Shown here: one piece after another, positions 1 to 7,412 of the stretch
Layout: every line of letters starts with the position of its first letter
Position numbering within the stretch: the stretch's first letter is position 1
Program-made: the position numbers and the translations under genes
From: CAZWSE01 sp964636575
GTDB taxonomy: Bacteria > Pseudomonadota > Alphaproteobacteria > Rhodobacterales > Rhodobacteraceae
DNA length: 32,655 bases
NCBI GenBank assembly: GCA_964636575.1
Contig: CAZWSE010000036.1
Coordinates: 1-32,655, forward strand
Direction: 5' to 3'
Notes under the pieces: model-generated
Told to the model about the DNA's origin: nothing
Seen by the model: only the letters and a program-made list of their open reading frames with translations
The model's database searches: none

Positions 1-1379
1 TCACCTGACAGTTCTTCCGGCAAGATCAAGTTCAATACAATCGCGATCAATGCCGCTGGCAAAAGACCAGAAGTCATCAAAATACGCAGTGTATCCGGCA
101 AGTACTGAACCGCCTTGGGATCAAGTTGCAAACCCAAGCCGATAGACAGGGAAATGGCAAAGATCACCATGTTCCGACGGTTCCAGTTGACCTCTGACAA
201 CATCGAAATACCAGCCGCAACAACCATCCCGAACATGACGATCACACCTCCGCCCAGCACCTCAATCGGAATAGTCCGGATCACAGCGCCAACTTTCGGA
301 ACCAATCCGCACAGGATCAGGAACAATGCCCCGATGGTCACAACATGGCGCGACATCACGCCTGTCATGGCAATCAAACCGACGTTCTGACTGAACGATG
401 TGTTCGGAAACCCGCCAAAGATACCAGCCACAGCCGACCCCAAACCATCAGCATAGGTCGCGCCCGAGATTTCCTTGTCGGTCGCTTCACGCCCAGCGCC
501 GCCTTTGGTGATACCGGACACATCGCCAACCGTTTCAACGGCTGAAACGAAGGCCATCAAGCAGAACCCGATCACAGCGGCAAAGCTGAACTCGAACCCG
601 TACTTGAACGGCTCCGGCAAGGCCAGGGTGGCGGCTTTACCGACATTCGCAGCGATGCCGAAATCCCCGCCGAAACTGATCATGCCGACCATCAGGGCAT
701 AGATGTAGCCTACAATAATTCCGATCACGACGGCTGAGACGGCAAGCATCCCGCGCGCATAGAATTTAAGGGCAAGGGTCACAATAATCACAACACCGGC
801 AGCCGACCAATTCAGCAACGATCCGTACTCTGGATCATTGATCTTTGGGATGCCCCCAGCCGAATACTGTATGCCGACTTTGACCAAGGCCAGACCAATC
901 ATTGTGACCACAAGCCCTGTCACCAAAGGCGGCAAAGCAAAGCGGATCTTGCCGATGAACGTGGCAATCAAAGTGTGGAACAAGCCACCGATGATGACAC
1001 CGCCAAACAGTGCAGGCATCGCCTCAACACCCTTGCCCGCCACAAGCGGGATCATGATCGGGATAAAGGCAAAGGACGTGCCCTGCACAATCGGCAGGCG
1101 GGCGCCAACGGGTCCAAACCCGATGGTTTGAAACAGCGTCGCAACGCCGGCAAACAGCATCGACATCTGAATAAGGTAGGTCATATCAGGAAAACCCTGC
1201 GCCCCCGCATCCGACCCGAACCCGAAACCGGCAGCCCCCGCAATGATAATCGCAGGCGTCACGTTTGAAACAAACATCGCAAGTACATGTTGGATCCCCA
1301 GTGGGACCGCCTTGTGCAAAGCCGGTGTGTAATTCGGATCGCGGAGCTCTTCCGGCGTTCCAATAGAAGCATCTGTCAT
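1..1379 (-). CDS. NCS2 family purine (urate/xanthine) permease, 3' end cut off
   Basis: Polytopic inner-membrane transporter of the nucleobase:cation symporter-2 family, predicted to import urate or xanthine by proton symport. The reading frame starts at an ATG at 1379, preceded by GGGGA about nine bases upstream, and stays open for 459 codons to the left edge, so the C-terminus is missing. Family hallmarks are visible: the SAVETVGDVSGITKGG helix region and the later segment GGFPNTSFSQNVGLIAMTG followed by VMSR, which matches the NCS2 signature (QNxG....TG.xSR). Many Gly/Ala/Ile-rich hydrophobic segments fit 12-14 membrane spans. It is the third gene after puuE-uraD and allA on the same strand, so urate or a related purine is the likely substrate. 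The exact substrate within the family cannot be read from sequence. Confidence 0.93.
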   Translation of the reverse strand, partial: MTDASIGTPEELRDPNYTPALHKAVPLGIQHVLAMFVSNVTPAIIIAGAAGFGFGSDAGAQGFPDMTYLIQMSMLFAGVATLFQTIGFGPVGARLPIVQGTSFAFIPIMIPLVAGKGVEAMPALFGGVIIGGLFHTLIATFIGKIRFALPPLVTGLVVTMIGLALVKVGIQYSAGGIPKINDPEYGSLLNWSAAGVVIIVTLALKFYARGMLAVSAVVIGIIVGYIYALMVGMISFGGDFGIAANVGKAATLALPEPFKYGFEFSFAAVIGFCLMAFVSAVETVGDVSGITKGGAGREATDKEISGATYADGLGSAVAGIFGGFPNTSFSQNVGLIAMTGVMSRHVVTIGALFLILCGLVPKVGAVIRTIPIEVLGGGVIVMFGMVVAAGISMLSEVNWNRRNMVIFAISLSIGLGLQLDPKAVQYLPDTLRILMTSGLLPAALIAIVLNLILPEELSG

Positions 1380-1410
1380 ATCAATTATCCCCTAGTTGAT
1401 GCAGTGCGCA

Positions 1411-1426
1411 GGGGCTTATGCGCCCC
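1411..1426 (-). promoter_or_regulatory. Hairpin between allA and the permease
   Basis: GGGGC (1411-1415) and GCCCC (1422-1426) form a 5-bp GC stem with a 6-base loop in the 65-bp gap between allA and the permease. On the coding (minus) strand no U-run follows, so it is more likely a partial attenuator or mRNA-stability element than a full terminator. A T-run follows only on the plus strand, where no gene reads through. Confidence 0.3.
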
Positions 1427-1444
1427 CGTCGTTTTTGAGTGATG

Positions 1445-1930
1445 TTAAGCGTCGATGATGTAGTCCTCATCGAACCAATGCTCTTCCAGATTTGCCCCGT
1501 CTCCGATGCGGTCGATGACAGCGAAGAGCCCCGGCTCGGCCAGCGGGGTCAGCACCCCGTGCCATGTGTTGCGGTGAAAGTTGATGGCTTGCCCCGATGC
1601 TGTGATGAAGGCACGCGGTGTCGTAGGTATACCGCCCTCATCAATCGCGACCACCACCAGAAACGGGTCGGCGGACATAGGCACAAAAGCCTGACTACCG
1701 CTCGGATGACGCTCCACCAGTTTCAACGGCATGGGCAGCGTTTCTTTTTGCCCTTTGAACAGGCTGACCCCCGCCCTGCCATCCGTGAAATCCAGTTGCG
1801 CTTGATCATGAAAGCGATGGCAGCGGCCTTGGTTGATGATCTTGTCAGGGTCACCCTTGGCTTCGATCACATCGCCAAACGGGGCAAAGGCCTCAGCGGT
1901 CAATGGCTCGGGTGTGATGTGCACGGTCAT
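1445..1930 (-). CDS. allA: Ureidoglycolate lyase
   Basis: Predicted cytoplasmic ureidoglycolate lyase (161 residues, normal length for AllA) that splits ureidoglycolate into glyoxylate and urea, the last step of allantoin breakdown. The cupin-like fold is indicated by the conserved stretches APFGDVIEA near the N-terminus, INQGRCHRFHD around residue 32, and FHRNTWHGVLTPL around residue 117, where histidines line the active site. The ATG overlaps the stop of the upstream puuE-uraD gene by four bases (ATGA at 1927-1930), which implies translational coupling in one transcript. The assignment rests on whole-length family resemblance and on the urate pathway context. Confidence 0.95.
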   Translation of the reverse strand: MTVHITPEPLTAEAFAPFGDVIEAKGDPDKIINQGRCHRFHDQAQLDFTDGRAGVSLFKGQKETLPMPLKLVERHPSGSQAFVPMSADPFLVVVAIDEGGIPTTPRAFITASGQAINFHRNTWHGVLTPLAEPGLFAVIDRIGDGANLEEHWFDEDYIIDA

Positions 1931-3339
1931 CCTTCAAACGCCTCAATCAAACGCAGTTCCGCGATCCGTTCCACCTGACGACAGGCCTCGGCAAACTCAG
2001 TAACGCGGTCTTGGGAAATGCGCCGTTGAAAGGCTTCGATGATCGTGGCCTTTGTGTTGTCGCGCACCGCGATGATGAAGGGAAACCCGAACTTTTCAGT
2101 ATAGGCCGTATTCAAACCCGTCAGCGTTTCACGCTCGGTATCCGTCAACGCATCTAATCCGGCTGAGGCTTGTTCCGCGGTTGAAGACGCCGTCAACTGC
2201 TTGGCCTCCGCCAGCTTACCCGCCAAATCAGGGTGCGCGACCAGAACGGCCAACCGTTTGTCATCGCTCGCACTGCGGAAGACACGGGTCAGCATCTGGT
2301 GGATACCCGCTGCGGTATCATGGGTCGGGCCAAGCTCCAGATCATAAGCACCTTCCGCCACCCAAGGCGAATGTTCAAAAATGCCACCAAAGGCGTCAAC
2401 AAACGTGGCGCGATCCATGTCAGACGGTCGATAAATTGGCATAGGGGGATGCTCCTTCGCCCAATGTTCCGCGATTTGCAGGCGGGTCGCGAACCAGACG
2501 CCCTCATGGGATTGGAAATGCTCGATGGCACGCCTAAGCGCTGCCGCGCGTCCGGGCCGCCCAATCAAGCGACAATGCAACCCGATAGAAAGCATCTTCG
2601 GGGCGCCGCCAACGCCTTCCTCGTACAGGTAATCAAAGCTGTCTTTCAGATAGCTCTCAAACTGGTCTCCGGTCGTGAACCCCGCCTGAATGGCAAAGCG
2701 CATATCGTTGCAATCCATCGTATAAGGCACGATCAACTGATCGCGCCCGTCAAAGCGCATCCAATAGGGCAGATCATCGGCATAGCTGTCGGCGACATAG
2801 GCAAACTGTCCGGTCTCCGCCGCCAGCCGGACCGTGTTGTTGGAACAGCGGCCCGTGTACCAGCCGCGCGGGGGCGTGCCTGTGACTTCGGTGTGCAGAC
2901 GGATCGCCTCGGCCATATGGGCACGCTCTTCGTCTTCGGCCATGTCTTTGTGCTCAACCCACTTCAATCCGTGGCTGGCGATTTCCCAATCGGAAGCGAT
3001 CATTGCAGCGACCTGTTCCGGCGCGCGGGCCAAAGCCGTCGCAACGCCGTAAACCGTAACAGGCAAGTCCTTCAGCATGCGATGCACACGCCAGAACCCA
3101 GCACGAGACCCATATTCGTAGATCGATTCCATGTTCCAATGGCGTTGCTCGGGCCAAGCGGCCGCCCCTGTGATTTCGGACAAAAACGCCTCTGACGCAG
3201 GATCACCGTGCAGGATGTTATTCTCGCCACCCTCTTCATAATTCAGCACAATCTGAACAGCGATCTTGGCCCCGTTCGGCCAGTTCGCCGCCGGAGGGGT
3301 CGCCCCGTATCCCGTCATATCCCTTGGGTATCTGCGCAC
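1927..3339 (-). CDS. puuE: Fused allantoinase PuuE and OHCU decarboxylase UraD
   Basis: A 470-residue bifunctional enzyme. Residues 1 to about 300 are a PuuE-type allantoinase of the polysaccharide-deacetylase (NodB) fold, seen in VQIVLNYEEGGEN, the WNMESIYEYGSRAGFWR region, SHGLKW and WYTGRCSNNT; it hydrolyses allantoin to allantoate without resembling the AllB metalloenzyme. Residues about 305-470 are a 2-oxo-4-hydroxy-4-carboxy-5-ureidoimidazoline (OHCU) decarboxylase: FVDAFGGIFEHSPWVAEGA, the catalytic His in LVAHPDL (H369), Glu in AEQASAGLD, and LNTAYTEKFGFPFIIAVR. The two domains catalyse consecutive steps, in reversed order along the chain. The start is a GTG at 3339 because AGGAGAG sits eight bases upstream; the next ATG is seven codons in. 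It overlaps allA by four bases and is divergent from uraH. Confidence 0.95.
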   Translation of the reverse strand: MRRYPRDMTGYGATPPAANWPNGAKIAVQIVLNYEEGGENNILHGDPASEAFLSEITGAAAWPEQRHWNMESIYEYGSRAGFWRVHRMLKDLPVTVYGVATALARAPEQVAAMIASDWEIASHGLKWVEHKDMAEDEERAHMAEAIRLHTEVTGTPPRGWYTGRCSNNTVRLAAETGQFAYVADSYADDLPYWMRFDGRDQLIVPYTMDCNDMRFAIQAGFTTGDQFESYLKDSFDYLYEEGVGGAPKMLSIGLHCRLIGRPGRAAALRRAIEHFQSHEGVWFATRLQIAEHWAKEHPPMPIYRPSDMDRATFVDAFGGIFEHSPWVAEGAYDLELGPTHDTAAGIHQMLTRVFRSASDDKRLAVLVAHPDLAGKLAEAKQLTASSTAEQASAGLDALTDTERETLTGLNTAYTEKFGFPFIIAVRDNTKATIIEAFQRRISQDRVTEFAEACRQVERIAELRLIEAFEG

Positions 3340-3342
3340 GTC

Positions 3343-3370
3343 TTGCTCTCCTTGGTTGCACTTCTATAAT
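3343..3370 (+). promoter_or_regulatory. Possible uraH promoter
   Basis: A perfect TATAAT lies at 3365-3370, with TTGCTC at 3343-3348 as a weak -35 element 16 bases upstream. The region is the divergent gap between puuE and uraH. It also holds two direct copies of TTCAAGA (3370-3376 and 3391-3397, 21 bases apart start to start) and the inverted pair ACAAT/ATTGT (3376-3388), which could bind a regulator. Judged by eye only. Confidence 0.33.
3346..3352 (-). promoter_or_regulatory. Shine-Dalgarno site that sets the GTG start of puuE
   Basis: AGGAGAG read on the minus strand, about seven bases before the GTG at 3339. The spacing favours GTG over the internal ATG seven codons later. Confidence 0.6.
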
Positions 3371-3430
3371 TCAAGACAATCAAATTGTTTTTCAAGAAAA
3401 ACACGAAAGAGCCTTCGGGTCACAGGGCTT

Positions 3431-3460
3431 TCCTGATACGCAGCACTGCTGCATACAGGA
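3431..3460 (+). promoter_or_regulatory. Extended imperfect palindrome in the uraH leader
   Basis: Arms TCCTG (3431-3435) and CAGGA (3456-3460) enclose a perfect inner inverted repeat GCAGCA-C-TGCTGC (3440-3452), with a TA/TA pair in between and one bulged base. It lies 26 bases before the uraH start and just before its ribosome-binding site. It could be a protein operator or a leader hairpin. Confidence 0.4.
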
Positions 3461-3485
3461 CCGCACCACACAAGGAGAGAACACC

Positions 3486-3839
3486 ATGCCCGGGTATTTG
3501 ACAACGCACGTACTGGACACAGCCCGTGGATGCCCAGCCCAAGGCTTAAAAATCGAGCTGTTCAGGGTCACAGGCGAAACCCGAGCGCATCTGAAAACGC
3601 TGGTCACCAATGCAGACGGGCGTACCGATGAACAAATTTTGCCCAGCGCCGATTTTGAAACCGGCACCTATGAGCTTCTCTTTCACGCAGGCGCCTATCT
3701 TGATGCTACGGGCACACCGCCTGAAAGCCCTCGGTTCTTAGATGTGATCCCGCTGCGCTTTGGCATGTCAGAAGACACACACTACCATGTGCCGCTTTTG
3801 CTCTCACCCTTCGGCTATTCGACCTATCGGGGCAGCTAA
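3486..3839 (+). CDS. uraH: 5-hydroxyisourate hydrolase
   Basis: A 117-residue transthyretin-related protein that hydrolyses 5-hydroxyisourate to OHCU, the second step after urate oxidation. Both family signatures are present: the N-terminal LTTHVLDTARGCPA with its catalytic His8, and the C-terminal tetrapeptide YRGS that ends the protein. Arg46 and the His in DTHYHVPLLL fit the other active-site positions. The frame is open further upstream, but AAGGAG at 3472-3477 sits eight bases before the ATG at 3486 and the family begins here, so the longer version is rejected. No signal peptide is visible, so it is probably cytoplasmic. Its stop overlaps the stop end of the convergent LysR gene by four bases. 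Confidence 0.97.
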   Translation: MPGYLTTHVLDTARGCPAQGLKIELFRVTGETRAHLKTLVTNADGRTDEQILPSADFETGTYELLFHAGAYLDATGTPPESPRFLDVIPLRFGMSEDTHYHVPLLLSPFGYSTYRGS

Positions 3840-4750
3840 ACAGAACCATCGCGCACTGAATCCGCGATCCGTTCAATCACAAATTCCATGAACAACCGTG
3901 TCTTCGGGTCTTGTCTGCGCCGATGGGTGAACAGACACGCCATCTGGATCGGCTCGGGCGGGTTCGATGTGGCAACAGGGACCAAACGCCCCGCTTTCAG
4001 ATGCTCCGCAACCTCAAAGATCGGTTTCAATATGATCCCGCTGCCGGACAAGGCCCAGTCTGTCAGCACATCGCCATCATCGGATTCATATCGGCCAGAG
4101 ACCTTGCACCGTTTGACGCCACTGTCTGTTTGCAACGGCCAGCGGAACTCTTTGGCACCGGGAAAGCGCAGGTTCAGACACTCATGCTTGCCTGAAACAA
4201 GATCATCGCCAGACGCAGGATTACCATTTTCAGCGATGTAGGATGGGCTGGCGCACAGAACGCGCTCAACCGTCGCGATCTTGCGGATACGCAGGGTGCT
4301 GTCCTCTGGACGGCCCAAAAAGAACGCCAGATCAAGCCCTTCAGTCGTCAAATCTACTTTCCGATCGGTCAGGCGCAGGCGAATGCTGATCTCTGGATAG
4401 GCATCTAAAAACGCAGGCACCAAGGGGGCAATCAAGCGACGCCCGACCCCAAACGGGGCCGCCACATAAAGCGACCCTTTGGGATTGTCGGTGATATTGA
4501 CCACCTGCGCTTCTGCGTTTTCAACGGCTTCCAGCACTTGGGCAGCCCCACCATAAAAGGCTTTGCCTTGTTCGGTAGGCGTCAGGCTGCGGGTGGTGCG
4601 TTGGAACAATCGCACACTCAAATGTTCTTCCAGTTGCGAAATACGCGACGATGTAACAGCAGGTGAAATCCGCAAATCACGCCCCGCCGCAGACATGCTT
4701 CCAAGCTCGTAGACGCGCACAAAGGTTCGTATGTTATCAAGATATGACAT
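3836..4750 (-). CDS. LysR family regulator of the urate locus
   Basis: A 304-residue LysR-type transcriptional regulator. Residues 1-60 form the winged helix-turn-helix (FVRVYELGSMSAAGRDLRIS, then RISQLEEHLSVRLFQRTTRSLTPT), and about 90-295 form the periplasmic-binding-protein-like effector domain (GSLYVAAPFGVGRRLIAPLVPAFLDAYP). It is divergent from puuD with a 99-bp gap and convergent with uraH, which places it inside the urate gene group. Regulation of that group in response to a purine or ureide is inferred from position only. The effector-domain type resembles the broad CrgA/DsdC-like branch that includes many catabolic regulators. Confidence 0.93.
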   Translation of the reverse strand: MSYLDNIRTFVRVYELGSMSAAGRDLRISPAVTSSRISQLEEHLSVRLFQRTTRSLTPTEQGKAFYGGAAQVLEAVENAEAQVVNITDNPKGSLYVAAPFGVGRRLIAPLVPAFLDAYPEISIRLRLTDRKVDLTTEGLDLAFFLGRPEDSTLRIRKIATVERVLCASPSYIAENGNPASGDDLVSGKHECLNLRFPGAKEFRWPLQTDSGVKRCKVSGRYESDDGDVLTDWALSGSGIILKPIFEVAEHLKAGRLVPVATSNPPEPIQMACLFTHRRRQDPKTRLFMEFVIERIADSVRDGSV

Positions 4751-4773
4751 TGTTCGCTTTTATTTGATGCTGC

Positions 4774-4802
4774 TTGGTGTTTTGAAGTAATAGCAGAATA
4801 AT
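4774..4802 (+). promoter_or_regulatory. Possible puuD promoter
   Basis: TTGGTG (4774-4779) and AATAAT (4797-4802) are spaced 17 bases apart in the divergent gap between the LysR gene and puuD. This is a weak match, judged by eye. No clear LysR-type dyad was recognised in this gap. Confidence 0.25.
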
Positions 4803-4849
4803 GGAACGTCGGATAGAGTGACCGCACCCCCGCCACTAAGGAGAGCGCA

Positions 4850-6085
4850 ATGTACGATTTTGCTGTCATCTGGGACTGGATCGCATTCTCGGTCCGGTGG
4901 CTGCATGTGATCACCGCGATGGCTTGGATCGGGGCGTCGTTCTTCTTTATCGCGTTGGATCTGGGACTTAAAAAAGCCCCCAACATGCCCGTAGGTGCAC
5001 ATGGTGAAGAATGGCAGGTCCACGGCGGCGGGTTCTATCATATCCAGAAATACATGGTCGCACCGGAAAACATGCCCGAACATCTGATCTGGCACAAATG
5101 GCAAAGCTATATCACCTGGGTCTCGGGGGCAGCACTTTTGATGATCGTGTACTGGGTCGGGGGCGAATTATACCTTCTGGACCCAACCAAAGCCGATCTT
5201 TCGCTTTGGCAAGGCATCGTGATCTCTGGCGCATCGCTGACCATCGGCTGGGTGCTTTATGACTATATGTGCAAATCCAAACTGGGCGAGCACGCGACCT
5301 TTCTGATGGTGCTACTCTTTGCACTTCTGGTGGTCATGGCATGGGGGTACGATCAAATCTTCACTGGCCGCGCCGCCTTGTTACACTTGGGCGCATTCAC
5401 GGCGACGATCATGACCGGCAATGTGTTCTTCCAGATCATGCCGAACCAGCGCATCGTCGTGAATGATCTCAAAGCGGGACGCAAACCGGATGCGAAGTAC
5501 GGCAAAATCGCCAAGCTGCGCTCGACCCACAACAACTACCTGACACTGCCCGTCATCTTCCTGATGCTGTCGAACCACTACCCGCTGTCCTTCGGCACCG
5601 AATACGCATGGCTGATCGCGAGCCTGATCTTCCTAACGGGCGTCACCATCCGGCACTATTTCAACACGATGCACGCCACCGGATCTGGGCCGCATTGGAC
5701 ATGGGCTGTGACTGTGCTGTTGATGATCGTCATCGCTTGGCTGTCATCCTTGCGCGGGCCAGACAGCTACGAACTGGCAGAGACCCGCGACCTGACACCT
5801 GTTGAGCAACGCTTCGCCGCGGCAGAGGGGTTTGAAGACGCATATGATGTTGTCTTGGGCAACTGCTCCATGTGCCACGCGCGTGAACCATCATGGGATG
5901 GGATGCACTGGGCACCCAAGGGCGTCTATCTGGAAACGGTCAGCGATGTGGCGCGGCACGCAGACCAAATTTACTTGCACGCAGGGCTAAGCGCTGCAAT
6001 GCCGCCGCCCAATGCGATTGCAACCATGACACCTGAAAGTCGCGGCAAGATTGTAGCTTGGGTTAGAAACGCCCGCGCCGATTAG
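4850..6085 (+). CDS. puuD: Membrane urate oxidase with cytochrome c domain
   Basis: A 411-residue inner-membrane protein of the PuuD family, known to oxidise urate to 5-hydroxyisourate and pass electrons to its own cytochrome c domain rather than to oxygen. About eight membrane spans occur between residues 10 and 300, including WLHVITAMAWIGASFFFIAL near the start. The family-typical AWIGASFFFIALDLGL and GFYHIQKYMVAPENMPEHLIWHKW segments are clear. The C-terminal domain (about 315-411) carries the haem c motif C339-S-M-C342-H343, with M384 a likely axial ligand in SAAMPPPN. AAGGAG lies seven bases before the ATG. Its stop is six bases from the end of the convergent trans-sulfuration gene. It provides the first step for UraH and UraD in this locus. 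Confidence 0.96.
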   Translation: MYDFAVIWDWIAFSVRWLHVITAMAWIGASFFFIALDLGLKKAPNMPVGAHGEEWQVHGGGFYHIQKYMVAPENMPEHLIWHKWQSYITWVSGAALLMIVYWVGGELYLLDPTKADLSLWQGIVISGASLTIGWVLYDYMCKSKLGEHATFLMVLLFALLVVMAWGYDQIFTGRAALLHLGAFTATIMTGNVFFQIMPNQRIVVNDLKAGRKPDAKYGKIAKLRSTHNNYLTLPVIFLMLSNHYPLSFGTEYAWLIASLIFLTGVTIRHYFNTMHATGSGPHWTWAVTVLLMIVIAWLSSLRGPDSYELAETRDLTPVEQRFAAAEGFEDAYDVVLGNCSMCHAREPSWDGMHWAPKGVYLETVSDVARHADQIYLHAGLSAAMPPPNAIATMTPESRGKIVAWVRNARAD

Positions 6086-6091
6086 CGCCGA

Positions 6092-7252
6092 CTAAGCGAA
6101 AGCACGCGCCAGAGACTGCTCCAAATCGTAAATCAGATCATCCGCATCCTCGATCCCGATGGACAGGCGCAACAATTGCGGATGCACTGGAAAGCCCTCG
6201 CCGGAAACCGTCTTGCGATGCTCAATCAGGCTCTCAACCCCACCGAGCGAGGTAGCAGGATAAAACAATTCGCAAAAGCGGGTCACATCGATAGCGTTCT
6301 GCTCGGTGCCCTTGACGATGATCGACATCATGCCGCCGAACTGACCACCGGTCTGGCGCTTGGCAACGGCGTGACCGGGGTCTGATGCCAAACCGGGGTA
6401 CAGCACCTTTTCAATATGCGGGTGACCCTCAAAATGGGTGGCAATGGCCATCGCGTTTTGACAGGCACGCTCAACCCGCAAAAACAGCGTGCGCATGCCA
6501 CGGATAAGCAACCAAGCATCTTGCGAATGAAGCACCGTGCCTTGCAGTTTGCGGATTAACGAAATCTCGTCCCAAAAATCGCCACCCTCTTTGACCGACA
6601 AGACACCTGCAGTGACATCCGAATGTCCGTTCAGATACTTGGTGGCGGAGTGGAACGAAAAGTCAGCGCCCAGATCAAGGGCCTGCGTCATGGACGGCGG
6701 GGTGCCTGTGCAATCAGCAATCAGCTTGGCCCCAGCGGCATGGGCAATCTCGGAGGCCGCAGCAATATCGGTGACTTCCCAGTTCGGGTTGTTGGGGGTC
6801 TCGACCCAGACAAGTGCGGTCTCGCCCGCCCGAACAGCAGCGGCCAGCTCTTCCAGATTTCCGGCGGTATAGTAGCTGACCGTTAGACGCTTCTTGGCCG
6901 CATAGGTTTGAAGCTGGTGCAACACGCCGTGGTACATGACCTTGGGGGCAACGATATGGGCGCCTGTGGGCAAGTGTTCAATGACAGCGGTGCAAGCAGA
7001 CATGCCAGACGAAAACAGCATTGAATCCGTGGCGTTCTCAAGCTCGGCGATGATCGCTTCGGCATGGGCAGTCGTCTGGCTGCCATCCCGGCGATACCAA
7101 TAGGGCTTGCGCACCTCATAGTTCTCATCACGGGCGTAGGTGGCGGCAGGCTGGATTGCAGGCACAACCGCGCCGGTGTCTTGTTCCACAAAGTGCAATG
7201 CCTGCGCCACACGGGTCACGATGGACTGTTTGCGGTTGCTTTTGTCGGTCAT
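6092..7252 (-). CDS. PLP-dependent trans-sulfuration enzyme (cystathionine gamma-synthase/lyase family)
   Basis: A 386-residue member of the Cys/Met metabolism PLP enzyme family. The Schiff-base lysine is K205 in FHSATKYLNGHSDVTAGV; D180 in KLIADCTGT is placed to pair with the pyridine nitrogen; and the C-terminal SLGGVESLIEHRKT and LLRLSIGIEDADDLIYDLEQ segments are typical. The phosphate-binding region reads YWYRRDGSQTT, where most family members have GNPT or a similar sequence, and DCTGTPP replaces the usual DNT, so it belongs to a divergent subgroup. Substrate (cystathionine, homoserine ester or another sulphur amino acid) cannot be fixed by reading. The ATG at 7252 is the first in frame with the conserved region. 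It is convergent with puuD. Confidence 0.85.
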   Translation of the reverse strand: MTDKSNRKQSIVTRVAQALHFVEQDTGAVVPAIQPAATYARDENYEVRKPYWYRRDGSQTTAHAEAIIAELENATDSMLFSSGMSACTAVIEHLPTGAHIVAPKVMYHGVLHQLQTYAAKKRLTVSYYTAGNLEELAAAVRAGETALVWVETPNNPNWEVTDIAAASEIAHAAGAKLIADCTGTPPSMTQALDLGADFSFHSATKYLNGHSDVTAGVLSVKEGGDFWDEISLIRKLQGTVLHSQDAWLLIRGMRTLFLRVERACQNAMAIATHFEGHPHIEKVLYPGLASDPGHAVAKRQTGGQFGGMMSIIVKGTEQNAIDVTRFCELFYPATSLGGVESLIEHRKTVSGEGFPVHPQLLRLSIGIEDADDLIYDLEQSLARAFA

Positions 7253-7412
7253 ATCTCAAATCCCCAGCATTGGCGCAGATGCAGGCACTGCGCGTGCGAT
7301 GTGTAAGATTACGACTGCCATAGTGCAACGAATAAGAGCCTGACTAAACGGCCAGGCCCCGAAGCAATCACCCCTATAGGGCAACACGCGTACTAAAAAG
7401 TTTTTAGAAAGA
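7253..7412. other. Intergenic gap with two short palindromes
   Basis: This 160-bp gap follows the 201-residue gene and precedes the trans-sulfuration gene on the minus strand. It contains CTAAAAAGTTTTTAG (7393-7407), a 15-base palindrome just after the upstream stop codon; CCCTATAGGG (7372-7381); and a weak stem GCCTG/CAGGC around 7339-7358. None is a clear Rho-independent terminator. A promoter for the trans-sulfuration gene is expected here but was not identified with confidence. Confidence 0.3.

Noticed and set aside
1411..1435. Rho-independent terminator on the plus strand (GC hairpin then TTTTT)
   Set aside because: No plus-strand gene reads into it; on the minus strand, where the genes lie, no U-run follows.
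2233..3195. A 320-codon open frame opposite puuE-uraD
   Set aside because: Antisense shadow of a confidently assigned gene; product is Arg/His-rich without recognisable motifs.
3324..3485. N-terminal extension of uraH in the open frame
   Set aside because: The extra residues are not family-like, and the Shine-Dalgarno and the LTTHVLD motif both place the start at 3486.
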